DNA from: an uncultured Sediminibacterium sp.
Lineage (GTDB): Bacteria; Bacteroidota; Bacteroidia; Chitinophagales; Chitinophagaceae
DNA: 64,000 nucleotides
Assembly: GCA_937911175.1 (NCBI GenBank)
Contig: CALDSE010000029.1
Coordinates: 1 to 64,000, forward strand
Direction: 5' to 3'
This document shows positions 55,672 to 63,430 of the stretch, piece by piece; the first letter of the stretch is position 1, and each line of letters starts with the position of its first letter. Position numbers and translations under genes: made by a program. The notes beneath the pieces were generated by a model, which had not been told where the DNA came from, searched no databases, and saw nothing but the letters and a program-made list of their open reading frames with translations.

Positions 55672-55815
55672 AGCAAGTAAATGTTAATTGGTTCGATAAA
55701 TATAATTTTTATTTCCTATTTTTTAGAAAGTTTTTAGTTAAAAAAGGGGGTTATTTGCAAAATAATAAGGAAATTGCTACTAGATTACTGTGCAAGTTTT
55801 GCAATGACTTAATTA

Positions 55816-55823
55816 AACGATTT
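55816..55823 (+). promoter_or_regulatory. AACGATTT motif in divergent sugar-cluster intergenic region
   Basis: AACGATTT occurs 22 bases before the ATG at 55846 in a 174-base divergent gap shared with the GMC operon. Third of four copies. The flanks are TTAAACGATTTTTAC. Confidence 0.35.
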
Positions 55824-55845
55824 TTACGCTTAAAAACAATCAACA

Positions 55846-57012
55846 ATGAATAGAAAATTACGCATGGGCATGGTAGGTGGAGGTAAGGATGCTTTCATAG
55901 GAGCCATCCACAGATTAGCTGCCAATATGGATGGACTGATTGAAGTGAGTTGTGGTGCCTTAAGTATTAATCCTGAAATAGCAGTGGCTTCAGGAGAAGC
56001 TTTATTTCTTCCAAAAGAAAGAACTTATTTGACTTTTGATGAGATGATTAAAAAAGAAGCAGCACTACCTGCTGACGAGCGCATCGATTTTGTAACCATT
56101 GTAACACCCAACTTTGCACACTTTGCACCTGCTATGATGGCCTTGGATCATGGCTTTCACGTGGTGATTGAAAAGCCAATTACTTTTTCAATGGATGAAG
56201 CAAAGCAATTAAAACAAAAATTAGACGAAACAGGATTAACACTTTGTTTAACACATACTTATTCTGGTTACCCAATGGTGAAACATGCAAAGGCTATGGT
56301 GAAAGAAGGTAAGCTAGGAAAGATTAGAAAGGTTTGGGTAGAATATGCACAAGGCTGGTTAAGTAAATTATCTGAAAGAGAAGGCAATGCACAAGCAGCT
56401 TGGAGAACCGACCCCAAAAAATCTGGAAAAAGTTCTGTGATGGGAGATATTGGAACCCATGCCGCACATTTAGCAGAATATATTACAGGTGCAAAAATTT
56501 CTGATGTTTGTGCTGAATTAAATACCATGGTAGAAGGCAGATTACTAGACGATGACGGGTCAGTGATGTTAAAATTTGACAACGGTGCCAAAGGTGTATT
56601 AATGGCTTCCCAAGTAGCTGCAGGCGAAGAGAATAATTTAAAAATTAGAATTTACGGTGAGAAAGGTGGGATAGAATGGATGCAACACGAGCCTAATACT
56701 TTACATGTTAAATGGTTAGATCAACCTGCACAAGTTTTAAGAGCAGGTGGCAACTACGGTGCACATTTATCTTCTACTGCAATACATAGTTGTCGAACTC
56801 CAGGTGGTCATCCAGAAGGATACTTGGAAGCCTTTGCGAATATTTATCGCAACTTTGCTTTAACCCTTGGTTGTAAAATAGATGGTACTACCCCTACTGC
56901 AGAAATGTTAGACTTCCCTGGCATCGAAGACGGATTAAGAGGCATGGCCTTTATTGATAACGTAGTAGCTTCTTCGCAGTCCGATAAAAAGTGGACGCCT
57001 TATGTTATTTAA
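55846..57012 (+). CDS. Gfo/Idh/MocA-family oxidoreductase, cytoplasmic
   Basis: 388 residues, without signal. The Rossmann start is LRMGMVGGGKDAFIGAIHRLAA, followed by the catalytic-type DHGFHVVIEKPITFSMDEAKQ (Lys in the EKP motif). A C-terminal beta-sheet domain and GDIGTHAAHLAEYITG come later. It is NAD(P)-dependent and probably acts on a keto-sugar or its reduced form in the cytoplasm. The TIM-barrel gene starts 22 bases after it; same operon. Confidence 0.92.
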   Translation: MNRKLRMGMVGGGKDAFIGAIHRLAANMDGLIEVSCGALSINPEIAVASGEALFLPKERTYLTFDEMIKKEAALPADERIDFVTIVTPNFAHFAPAMMALDHGFHVVIEKPITFSMDEAKQLKQKLDETGLTLCLTHTYSGYPMVKHAKAMVKEGKLGKIRKVWVEYAQGWLSKLSEREGNAQAAWRTDPKKSGKSSVMGDIGTHAAHLAEYITGAKISDVCAELNTMVEGRLLDDDGSVMLKFDNGAKGVLMASQVAAGEENNLKIRIYGEKGGIEWMQHEPNTLHVKWLDQPAQVLRAGGNYGAHLSSTAIHSCRTPGGHPEGYLEAFANIYRNFALTLGCKIDGTTPTAEMLDFPGIEDGLRGMAFIDNVVASSQSDKKWTPYVI

Positions 57013-57034
57013 AAATTTTATTTAAAATAGTATT

Positions 57035-58087
57035 ATGACAACAATTAAAGGACCTGCCATTTTTTTAGCTCAATTTATGGGCGATGAAGCGCCCTTCAAT
57101 ACTTTGGAGAGTATTTGCAAATGGGCGGCTGGCCTAGGTTTCAAAGGAGTACAAATTCCTAGTTGGGATGCAAGATGCATCGATTTAAAAAAAGCTGCAG
57201 AAAGTAAAACTTATGCAGATGAAATAAAAGGTATTGTGGCAAGTGCAGGAATGGAAATCACAGAATTATCTTCGCATTTACAAGGACAATTAGTAGCAGT
57301 GCACCCAGCCTATGATGCGCAGTTTGATGGATTCGCTCCCAAAGAAGTACATGGTAATTCAAAAGCAAGAACAGCTTGGGCAGTACAACAATTAATCTAT
57401 GCAGCAAAAGCTTCCCAAAATTTAGGATTAAATGCGCATGCTACTTTCAGTGGTTCATTATTATGGCATACTGTATATCCTTGGCCACAGCGCCCTGCAG
57501 GATTAGTAGAAACAGGTTTCACTGAACTTGCTAAAAGATGGATGCCTATTTTAAATGAATTTGATAAAGCAGGCGTTGATCTTTGTTATGAAATTCATCC
57601 GGGTGAAGACTTACATGATGGTGTGACTTATGAAATGTTTTTAGACAAAGTAAAGCAGCATAAGCGTGCTTGTTTATTATACGATCCCTCTCACTTTGTT
57701 TTACAGTGTATGGACTACCTTGGTTATATCGATGCTTTTCATGAGCGTATTAAAATGTTCCATGTAAAAGATGCAGAATTTAATCCAACGGCTAAACAAG
57801 GTGTATATGGTGGATACCAAAACTGGGTGGACCGTGCTGGAAGATTTAGATCACTAGGCGATGGTCAAGTAGATTTCAAAAGTATTTTTAGCAAACTAGC
57901 TGCTTATAATTTTAAAGGCTGGGCAGTGATGGAATGGGAATGTGCTATTAAACATCCAGAAGTTGGCGCAGCCGAAGGCGCCCTCTTTATTCAAAAAAAT
58001 ATTATTAAAGTAACCGAAAAGGCATTTGACGATTTTGCTAGTACCGGTTCAGATGAATCATTCAATAAGAAAATTTTAGGCATTTAA
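57035..58087 (+). CDS. Sugar isomerase/epimerase-like TIM barrel, cytoplasmic
   Basis: A 350-residue AP-endonuclease-2-like barrel without signal. Characteristic parts: ICKWAAGLGFKGVQIPSWDARC, ITELSSHLQGQLVAVHPAYDAQ, CYEIHPGEDLHDGVTYEMF, LYDPSHFVLQCMDYLGYI and KMFHVKDAEFNP (metal site). This resembles the long sugar-epimerase group seen with Gfo/Idh genes. The two genes overlap functionally: a keto-sugar would be reduced and isomerised. Followed 19 bases later by the cytochrome gene. Confidence 0.9.
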   Translation: MTTIKGPAIFLAQFMGDEAPFNTLESICKWAAGLGFKGVQIPSWDARCIDLKKAAESKTYADEIKGIVASAGMEITELSSHLQGQLVAVHPAYDAQFDGFAPKEVHGNSKARTAWAVQQLIYAAKASQNLGLNAHATFSGSLLWHTVYPWPQRPAGLVETGFTELAKRWMPILNEFDKAGVDLCYEIHPGEDLHDGVTYEMFLDKVKQHKRACLLYDPSHFVLQCMDYLGYIDAFHERIKMFHVKDAEFNPTAKQGVYGGYQNWVDRAGRFRSLGDGQVDFKSIFSKLAAYNFKGWAVMEWECAIKHPEVGAAEGALFIQKNIIKVTEKAFDDFASTGSDESFNKKILGI

Positions 58088-58106
58088 ACATTAAAAACGA
58101 AGCAAT

Positions 58107-58505
58107 ATGAAGAAGGTTTTATTTATTTTATCAACTGCTATTATTGTAATAGCATGCGGTGGTGGATCTACAGAGGCTGGAAAAGCAACTACAGAAACAA
58201 AAGAAGCAACCGCTTCAACAGGTAATGCATTATCCGATAATCCAGATTATCAAAAAGGTTTAGCCTTGATTGCTGGAAGCGATTGTTTAACTTGTCACAA
58301 AACAAGTGAAAAAAATATTGGACCTTCTTATAAAGAGGTAGCAGCAAAATATGATGATACAGAAGAGAACGTGAAAATGTTAGCTGGAAAAGTAATTAAA
58401 GGTGGTAGTGGTAACTGGGGCGCTATTCCAATGACACCACATCCGCAATTAAAACAAGAAGATGTAGAGCAGATGATTAAATATATCTTTCTTTTAAAGA
58501 AATAA
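58107..58505 (+). CDS. Lipoprotein cytochrome c (class I)
   Basis: 132 residues. A lipobox (IVIAC, Cys17) anchors it to the membrane. After a Thr/Ala-rich linker, heme attaches at Cys60-x-x-Cys63-His64 (GSDCLTCHKTS) and Met109 (AIPMTPHP) is the other axial ligand. The heme domain is cytochrome c-552/c-551-like. In this operon it is the obvious electron acceptor for the periplasmic GMC enzyme, which is inference from context. Confidence 0.92.
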   Translation: MKKVLFILSTAIIVIACGGGSTEAGKATTETKEATASTGNALSDNPDYQKGLALIAGSDCLTCHKTSEKNIGPSYKEVAAKYDDTEENVKMLAGKVIKGGSGNWGAIPMTPHPQLKQEDVEQMIKYIFLLKK

Positions 58506-58559
58506 TATATTGTAAAGAAGTAAAATACTTTAAGAAAGTATCACTTAAATTAAAAGATA

Positions 58560-58567
58560 AACGATTT
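58560..58567 (+). promoter_or_regulatory. AACGATTT motif before DUF1080 gene
   Basis: AACGATTT lies 28 bases before the ATG at 58596, within ATAAACGATTTTCAT. Fourth copy of the shared motif. Confidence 0.35.
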
Positions 58568-58595
58568 TCATATTATACACCACTAAACAATTCTC

Positions 58596-59282
58596 ATGAA
58601 AAAATTATTACTTGTTTTTTTAATCAGTTTTGTTGCTGCACAAACCAATGCACAACGATGGATTTCTTTATTCGACGGAAAAACCACTAATGGTTGGCAT
58701 AGTTATGGCAAAACCACTGTGGGCGAAGCCTGGACGGTAGAAGATGGTATGATTGTATTTGATCCAGCAGCTAAGAAAGCAGGGAAATCGGCGGGGGATA
58801 TTGTGACGAATGAAAGTTTCAATGATTTTCATTTAGAACTAGAATGGAAAATTGCTAAAAACGGCAATAGCGGTATTATCTTTTTTGTGCAAGACGAGCC
58901 TACTAAATATAAAAATACTTGGCATACAGGACCTGAGATGCAAGTACTAGACAATGACGGACATCCTGATGCTAAAATTATTAGCCATAGAGCAGGTAAT
59001 TTATATGATTTAATTGTAGGTAAAGAAGGGGCAGTGAAACCATATGACCAATGGAATAAAGTAGATATTATATTTAAGAAAGGCAAATTAGACCTTATTT
59101 TAAATGATGTTAATGTGGTAAGCACACATGTAGGAGATGATGGCTGGAAAGAGCTTGTTAGAAGATCAAAATTTGCTAAAGGAGAATCACCAGACTTTGC
59201 AAAAGTATTATCTGGGCATATTGCCTTACAAGATCATGGAGACAAAGTGAGTTACAGAAATATTCGAATTCAAAAATTGTAA
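58596..59282 (+). CDS. DUF1080 (3-keto-disaccharide hydrolase-like) secreted protein
   Basis: A 228-residue beta-jelly-roll (concanavalin-like) with Sec signal (1-20, AQTNAQ). Typical parts are RWISLFDGKTTNGWHSYG, FHLELEWKIAKNGNSGIIFFV and GPEMQVLDNDGHPDAKI, then SGHIALQDHGDKVSYRNIRIQ. DUF1080 proteins cleave 3-keto-glycosides after C3 oxidation. The GMC pair and cytochrome nearby would supply that substrate. It has a 90-base gap before it, with the AACGATTT motif, and is followed by tadA after 8 bases. Confidence 0.9.
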   Translation: MKKLLLVFLISFVAAQTNAQRWISLFDGKTTNGWHSYGKTTVGEAWTVEDGMIVFDPAAKKAGKSAGDIVTNESFNDFHLELEWKIAKNGNSGIIFFVQDEPTKYKNTWHTGPEMQVLDNDGHPDAKIISHRAGNLYDLIVGKEGAVKPYDQWNKVDIIFKKGKLDLILNDVNVVSTHVGDDGWKELVRRSKFAKGESPDFAKVLSGHIALQDHGDKVSYRNIRIQKL

Positions 59283-59290
59283 TTCAGATA

Positions 59291-59731
59291 GTGCAAACTA
59301 TACATGAAGATTTTATGCGTCAGGCCCTCGTGCAAGCACAGAGGGCCTTTGACGTTGATGAAGTACCTGTGGGTGCTGTAATTGTAATGCATGGTAAAAT
59401 AATTGCCAAGGCGCACAATCAAGTACAATTATTAAAAGATGTAACGGCGCACGCCGAAATTTTAGCCATCACTAGTGCTTGCGAAAACTTACAAGAAAAG
59501 TATTTACCAGAAGCCACTCTATATGTTACCATTGAGCCTTGTTTAATGTGCGCAGGCGCTTTGTACTGGAATAAAATTGGCCATATTGTCTTTGGTGCCT
59601 ATGATCAAAAAAATAGCTACCGCAGGGTAACAGAAAAAAATCCTTTTCATCCTTCCACCACAATTGTAGGCGGCATCTTAGAAAATGAATGCGCCGCGCT
59701 GATGCAAGCTTTCTTTAAAGCCAAAAGATAA
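59291..59731 (+). CDS. tadA: tRNA-adenosine deaminase / nucleoside deaminase
   Basis: Makes inosine at the wobble position of tRNA-Arg. The zinc site is intact: His54 with Glu56 (TAHAEILAI) and Cys84/Cys87 (EPCLMCAGALYW). At 146 residues it is full length when started at the GTG at 59291 (an internal Met at residue 9 is possible). The gene is only 8 bases after the DUF1080 stop, so it may be the last gene of the sugar operon. Its stop lies inside the palindromic repeat that follows. Confidence 0.9.
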   Translation: MQTIHEDFMRQALVQAQRAFDVDEVPVGAVIVMHGKIIAKAHNQVQLLKDVTAHAEILAITSACENLQEKYLPEATLYVTIEPCLMCAGALYWNKIGHIVFGAYDQKNSYRRVTEKNPFHPSTTIVGGILENECAALMQAFFKAKR

Positions 59732-59797
59732 TAAATATCTATTTCTCGACTCGCTCTGCGCATGCTCGAAAGCTCGTCTCGAATTAATATTTATTAT
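59728..59797. repeat. Palindromic repeat copy A
   Basis: 70 bases. Arms ATAATAAATAT and ATATTTATTAT are exact. The centre carries CTCG-rich sequence (TCGACTCGCTCTGCGCATGC, then TCGAAAGCTCGTCTCGAA), 35 of 38 bases shared with copy B. Overlaps the tadA stop codon. The whole gap 59732-60147 holds no gene. Confidence 0.85.
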
Positions 59798-59832
59798 TGC
59801 GTAATTCTTTCATTTTTTGCTTTTACGATTTG

Positions 59833-59904
59833 AATAATAAATACCTGTTTCTCGTCTCGCTCTACGCAGGCTCGAAAGCTCGTCTCGAAACAGTATTTAT
59901 TATT
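59833..59904. repeat. Palindromic repeat copy B
   Basis: 72 bases. Arms AATAATAAATACCTGTTTC and GAAACAGTATTTATTATT pair over 18 positions with one bulge. The centre is TCGTCTCGCTCTACGCAGGC plus TCGAAAGCTCGTCTC, nearly the same as copy A. Confidence 0.85.
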
Positions 59905-59930
59905 TATATTAGTATGAGCGCAGTAAATAA

Positions 59931-59981
59931 ATAGTTTCCGTAGTAATCCGTTTGTAGGATTACGGAGGAAAGCTATTTTTT
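59931..59981 (+). terminator. Terminator-like hairpin in the tadA-sod gap
   Basis: Outer ATAG/CTAT, then TTTCC (59935-59939)/GGAAA (59967-59971) and GTAATCC (59943-59949)/GGATTAC (59957-59963) with a small internal loop, followed by T6 to 59981. A terminator for the upstream operon is likely. Confidence 0.65.
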
Positions 59982-60018
59982 ACGAAGCTCTAAAGAATAA
60001 ACCATCTATCGTTTAGCA

Positions 60019-60040
60019 AGACGAGAAACAGATATTTATT
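60019..60040 (-). repeat. Inverted half-copy of the palindromic repeat
   Basis: Read on the minus strand, 60040-60019 begins AATAAATATCTGTTTCTC and then GTCT, which matches the left arm of copies A and B. No partner arm accompanies it. Confidence 0.7.
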
Positions 60041-60147
60041 GATTAGCTTAATTTTTCATTTTAGAAAAAAATATCCCGCGGCTCGTTAAAATGAGCGCAA
60101 AGCATTGTAATTTTGAGCTTCATTCACAAACACAATAAATAAAAAAT

Positions 60148-60753
60148 ATGTCATTTACACTACCTGCATTACCTTATGCACACGAAGCCTTAGAACCACA
60201 TTTCGATACTTTGACCATGCAAATACACCATGGCAAGCATCATCAAGCCTATGTAGATAATTTAAACAAGGCCGTTGCTGGTACTCCGAACGAAGGAAAA
60301 ACGATAGAAGAATTAGTAAAAGTAGCTGGTACTATTAGCCCCGCTGTTAGAAATAATGGTGGTGGTCATTGGAACCATAGTTTCTTTTGGGCAAGCTTAG
60401 CACCTAATGCAGGCGGTGCTCCATCGGGCGCTTTAGCAGATGCTATCAATGCTGCTTTTGGAAGTTTCGATGCATTCAAAGAAAAATTTGCAGCTGCTGG
60501 CATGACTCGTTTTGGAAGTGGTTGGGCATGGTTAATTGTTAAAGACGGAAAATTAGAAGTAAGCTCAACACCTAATCAAGACAACCCTTTAATGGATGTA
60601 GCTGAAGTAAAAGGTCATCCTATTTTAGGCGCCGATGTTTGGGAACATGCTTATTATTTAAAATATCAAAACAGAAGAGCCGATTATTTAGCTGCTTTTT
60701 GGAATGTAGTAAATTGGTCAGTGATTGCAGATCGTCTTGCTGCTGCCAAATAA
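60148..60753 (+). CDS. sodA: Superoxide dismutase (Fe/Mn type)
   Basis: Removes superoxide in the cytoplasm. The metal ligands are His27 ([13 protein letters not shown]), a His in NHSFFW, and Asp/His in [11 protein letters not shown]. The Gln in TPNQDNPL is the usual Mn-type position, but Fe, Mn or cambialistic use cannot be decided by eye. 201 residues. A TAATTTTG element at 60108-60115 is a possible -7 box. A bidirectional terminator shared with yidD follows. Confidence 0.96.
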   Translation: MSFTLPALPYAHEALEPHFDTLTMQIHHGKHHQAYVDNLNKAVAGTPNEGKTIEELVKVAGTISPAVRNNGGGHWNHSFFWASLAPNAGGAPSGALADAINAAFGSFDAFKEKFAAAGMTRFGSGWAWLIVKDGKLEVSSTPNQDNPLMDVAEVKGHPILGADVWEHAYYLKYQNRRADYLAAFWNVVNWSVIADRLAAAK

Positions 60754-60789
60754 AATCATAAGAATTATACTCGAAACAATTTTATACTG

Positions 60790-60820
60790 AAAACCTGCAC
60801 TTAAAAACTGCAGGTTTTTT
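60790..60820. terminator. Bidirectional terminator between sodA and yidD
   Basis: Stem AAAACCTGCA / TGCAGGTTTT with T-run. It abuts the yidD stop (60820-60822). Confidence 0.9.
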
Positions 60821-61053
60821 TATGGAACTGGGTCATAGCCCTGGCCACCGCCTGGTCTGCACTTACTTAATCTTTTGACCCCTAAATAAATACCTTTAAT
60901 AGGACCATATTTTTCAATGGCTTCGCTTGTATAATGAGAACAAGAGGGTGTGAACCTACATTTACTAGCTCCCATCCATGGCGAAATGACGTATTGATAA
61001 ATACGTATCAACAATATAAAAGGGAAGGCTATAATTTTTTTTAGCGTAGGCAA
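60820..61053 (-). CDS. yidD: Membrane protein insertion efficiency factor YidD
   Basis: A 77-residue membrane-associated protein linked to YidC-dependent insertion. The family core is intact: [25 protein letters not shown], then [12 protein letters not shown] and [17 protein letters not shown]. The only in-frame start with a sensible N-terminus is TTG at 61051-61053. It is the last gene of the rpmH-rnpA-yidD set, as expected. Confidence 0.95.
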   Translation of the reverse strand: MPTLKKIIAFPFILLIRIYQYVISPWMGASKCRFTPSCSHYTSEAIEKYGPIKGIYLGVKRLSKCRPGGGQGYDPVP

Positions 61054-61104
61054 TTTGACTTCTTTTGTAGTGTAATTATTTATAGTGTAATTATTATAGA
61101 ATAA

Positions 61105-61515
61105 TTATTTATTCAATTTTGTAACTAATATCGAAAGTGCCTCTTTTAGTTTTCCTTGAATTTCAACTTGTGTAAGGACAAGTGCATCGGTGTACAAGAA
61201 AAATAAATTAACACGTTTATTATCAAGTGCGGCCTGGCTTATGAAATTAGGTTTTTCTAAACGGTAGGCTTCTCTTAATAATCTTTTCACTCTATTGCGT
61301 TGCACGGCCTTTCTAAAAGTTCTGCTAGGCGCTCCCACCCCTGCTTGCAATACGCTAGTAAGAGATAGATTAGCTGCAGTACTTTCAATAGGTTCAATAG
61401 TATAGATAAGTCTTATGGGAAATACATTAATTGCCTGGCCAGTAGAAAATAAATGTTGAGTTTGTTTTCTACTTTTTAATTTATCTGTTTTCTGATATGT
61501 AAAAACGCTAGGCAA
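61105..61515 (-). CDS. rnpA: Ribonuclease P protein component
   Basis: The protein subunit of RNase P, which trims tRNA 5' ends. It begins at TTG (61513-61515); no ATG lies in the frame nearby. The basic RNR motif is intact: PSRTFRKAVQRNRVKRLLRE, then AYRLEKPN. 136 residues, a little longer than many. The rpmH gene precedes it on the same strand with a terminator-like hairpin in between, and yidD follows after about 50 bases. Confidence 0.95.
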   Translation of the reverse strand: MPSVFTYQKTDKLKSRKQTQHLFSTGQAINVFPIRLIYTIEPIESTAANLSLTSVLQAGVGAPSRTFRKAVQRNRVKRLLREAYRLEKPNFISQAALDNKRVNLFFLYTDALVLTQVEIQGKLKEALSILVTKLNK

Positions 61516-61534
61516 TGAAGAAAATTAAAGTGAT

Positions 61535-61569
61535 AAAAAAAGTCCCTCCCGAATAACGGGAAGGACTTT
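61535..61569 (-). terminator. Internal terminator-like hairpin between rpmH and rnpA
   Basis: AAAGTCCCTCCCG pairs with CGGGAAGGACTTT with one mismatch and a 5-base loop (61539-61569), and on the minus strand a T7 tract follows. It would stop or thin transcription after rpmH. Confidence 0.8.
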
Positions 61570-61617
61570 AAAATTATTGAATTTATTTGTAATAGTTAGA
61601 AAGGGGTACTCCTTAGA

Positions 61618-61779
61618 TTAATCTTTCTTTAATCCTTTCTCGCTAGATACAGTTAGTTTTTTGCGTCCTTTCTTTCTACGGCTTGCTAATACTTTACGAC
61701 CATTAGCAGATTCCATACGCTTACGAAAACCATGAACAGATTTACGACGACGTTTATGTGGTTGAAATGTACGTTTCAT
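61618..61779 (-). CDS. rpmH: 50S ribosomal protein L34
   Basis: A 53-residue, strongly basic protein that is too short for standard open-reading-frame lists. The translation runs [20 protein letters not shown], then [20 protein letters not shown] and [13 protein letters not shown], matching L34 almost throughout with a slightly extended C-terminus. It precedes rnpA and yidD on the same strand, the classical arrangement near the origin in many bacteria. A TATTTTTG -7 element lies at 61862-61869 (minus). Confidence 0.97.
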   Translation of the reverse strand: MKRTFQPHKRRRKSVHGFRKRMESANGRKVLASRRKKGRKKLTVSSEKGLKKD

Positions 61780-61861
61780 TTGATGTCTTTTACTTGCTTA
61801 GTTTCTTAAAATTGTTTCCACTTCAATAGCAGTCACCATACCACTACCTGTGAAAGGACGG

Positions 61862-61869
61862 CAAAAATA
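61862..61869 (-). promoter_or_regulatory. Probable -7 element of rpmH
   Basis: On the minus strand TATTTTTG matches TAnnTTTG. No clear -33 element. It predicts a leader of about 85 bases. Confidence 0.4.
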
Positions 61870-61886
61870 GGGTATTTTTTCATTTT

Positions 61887-62708
61887 TTAAGCTAAATCTG
61901 TATGTTTTGCCTCAATTTTTTGTCCGAAAAATAAGCTACCCTGCTTCTCAAAGGTATCGGCATTATCGGTGGTATAAAAGCTTAAATGCCCATGCTGGCT
62001 GCATTTTTGGGCTAATTCAGGATGATTTTCAAGGTATTTTGCAAGACTTTTTGCCACAATATCTCCTTGTGTCACTAGACTCACCCCAGATGGCAAGAAG
62101 GACTTTATTTTAGCCTCTAATAGCGGATAATGCGTACAGGCTAGTAAAATTGCATCGATACCCTTAGATTGGCTAAAAAGCTCGTTTAGGTAATGCTGTA
62201 CAAAATAGTCTGCCCCGGGTTTATCATGTTCACCATTTTCAATTAAGGGCGCCCACATCGGACAGGCTTGTTGGAATACTTGAAGCTCGGGAAAAAATTT
62301 AGCTATTTCTATGGGATAGCTACCACTTTGCACTGTACCCAAGGTGCCCATGATGCCAATTTGTTGGTTGGTAGAAAAATGCCCCAAAACTTCTGTAGTG
62401 GGACGAATCACACCTAAGACTCTTTTGCTAGGATCGATATGAGGTAAATCTAATTGTTGAATATTGCGAAGTGCTTTAGCGGAAGCCGTATTGCAAGCAA
62501 TAATTACCAAAGAGCAACCTTGTTTAAAAAACCAGTTCACTGCTTCTAAAGTATATTGATATACGGTTTCAAAAGACCTACTGCCATAAGGGGCACGTGC
62601 GTTATCTCCTAAATAAATATAATCGTACTGAGGTAATTGTTTTTTCAATTCCTTTAAAATGGTGAGTCCACCATAACCGCTATCAAAGACCCCAATGGGT
62701 GCTGACAT
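61887..62708 (-). CDS. murI: Glutamate racemase
   Basis: Makes D-glutamate for peptidoglycan. The two catalytic cysteines are present: Cys72 (IIACNTASAKALR) and the one in LLACTHYPLLEA. Asp9 in GVFDSGYGGLTIL is part of the active site. 273 residues, normal. It has its own unit on the minus strand between the OmpH gene terminator and the rpmH promoter region. Confidence 0.96.
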   Translation of the reverse strand: MSAPIGVFDSGYGGLTILKELKKQLPQYDYIYLGDNARAPYGSRSFETVYQYTLEAVNWFFKQGCSLVIIACNTASAKALRNIQQLDLPHIDPSKRVLGVIRPTTEVLGHFSTNQQIGIMGTLGTVQSGSYPIEIAKFFPELQVFQQACPMWAPLIENGEHDKPGADYFVQHYLNELFSQSKGIDAILLACTHYPLLEAKIKSFLPSGVSLVTQGDIVAKSLAKYLENHPELAQKCSQHGHLSFYTTDNADTFEKQGSLFFGQKIEAKHTDLA

Positions 62709-62757
62709 AATATTTATTTAATTGAATACGCTGTTAAAACTTTCTTATGTAAAACTA

Positions 62758-62786
62758 AGAACCTCGTTGCATAACAACGAGGTTCT
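62758..62786 (-). terminator. Intrinsic terminator of the OmpH pair
   Basis: AGAACCTCGTTG (62758-62769) pairs exactly with CAACGAGGTTCT (62775-62786), with a 5-base loop. The T-rich tail on the minus strand is moderate. Confidence 0.8.
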
Positions 62787-62810
62787 ATTCAAAAATATTT
62801 TAAAAAAGAA

Positions 62811-63419
62811 TTATCCTTTTTTAGCTGGAGCAGCTGCTTTTGTAGCAGTTCCACCTGTAGCCGCTTTGAAGGCATCTTCTACATCCTTAGGTAAGGCCAA
62901 CTTCAACTTAATAGCAACACGAATGGTTAAGTTGTCTGCAATAGAAGGTTGCGCATAAGGAGATAAAGCATCTGCCTTTAATACCAAAGTGTATTTATTT
63001 TCTGCAACTACTTCGCTTAAAGCAGCAGCCACTCTTTGTCTGTAGGGCAATAAAAGACCTTCCTCTTTTTGTTGCATCATACTTTGTTGGTATTGTTGCC
63101 AGTTGATTAACTTATACTTTAATTTATTTAAGTCGGTAGTAGCCATTTCATAAGCTTTCGCTTTTTTAGACAACTCAGCAGAATCTCTTCTAAAAATGCT
63201 ATCCTTAATTTGATAATCTTTTAAAGTGTAGTTGTACTCTTCTTGTAAAGTATCTTGTGCATAAGATCTAAGCACAGTATCTAATTTTTCTTGGATACCA
63301 GGGAACAAAGCAATAACGCTTTGGTCATCAAAGTAACCAATCTTTGTTTGTGCAGTGGCACTTGTTGTAAATGAAGCTGCGATAAATAAGATGACAGCTA
63401 CTAAGAAGCCTTTTTTCAT
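62811..63419 (-). CDS. OmpH/Skp-family periplasmic chaperone, second copy
   Basis: A 202-residue protein with a Sec signal (about 1-24, TSATAQ), then IGYFDDQSVIALFPGIQEKLD, and a long coiled-coil tentacle (about 50-120) followed by the C-terminal strand VAENKYTLVLKADALSP. Extra C-terminal Ala/Lys-rich tail (AATGGTATKAAAPAKKG). Skp-like proteins hold unfolded outer-membrane proteins. It follows the other OmpH gene by 11 bases. Confidence 0.87.
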   Translation of the reverse strand: MKKGFLVAVILFIAASFTTSATAQTKIGYFDDQSVIALFPGIQEKLDTVLRSYAQDTLQEEYNYTLKDYQIKDSIFRRDSAELSKKAKAYEMATTDLNKLKYKLINWQQYQQSMMQQKEEGLLLPYRQRVAAALSEVVAENKYTLVLKADALSPYAQPSIADNLTIRVAIKLKLALPKDVEDAFKAATGGTATKAAAPAKKG

Positions 63420-63430
63420 AAGATGTTGTT

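Noticed and set aside
59732-60147. tRNA, CRISPR or small gene in the longest gap
   Set aside because: The spacing and number of repeats are wrong for CRISPR (two copies, palindromic), no cloverleaf could be drawn and all frames are short.
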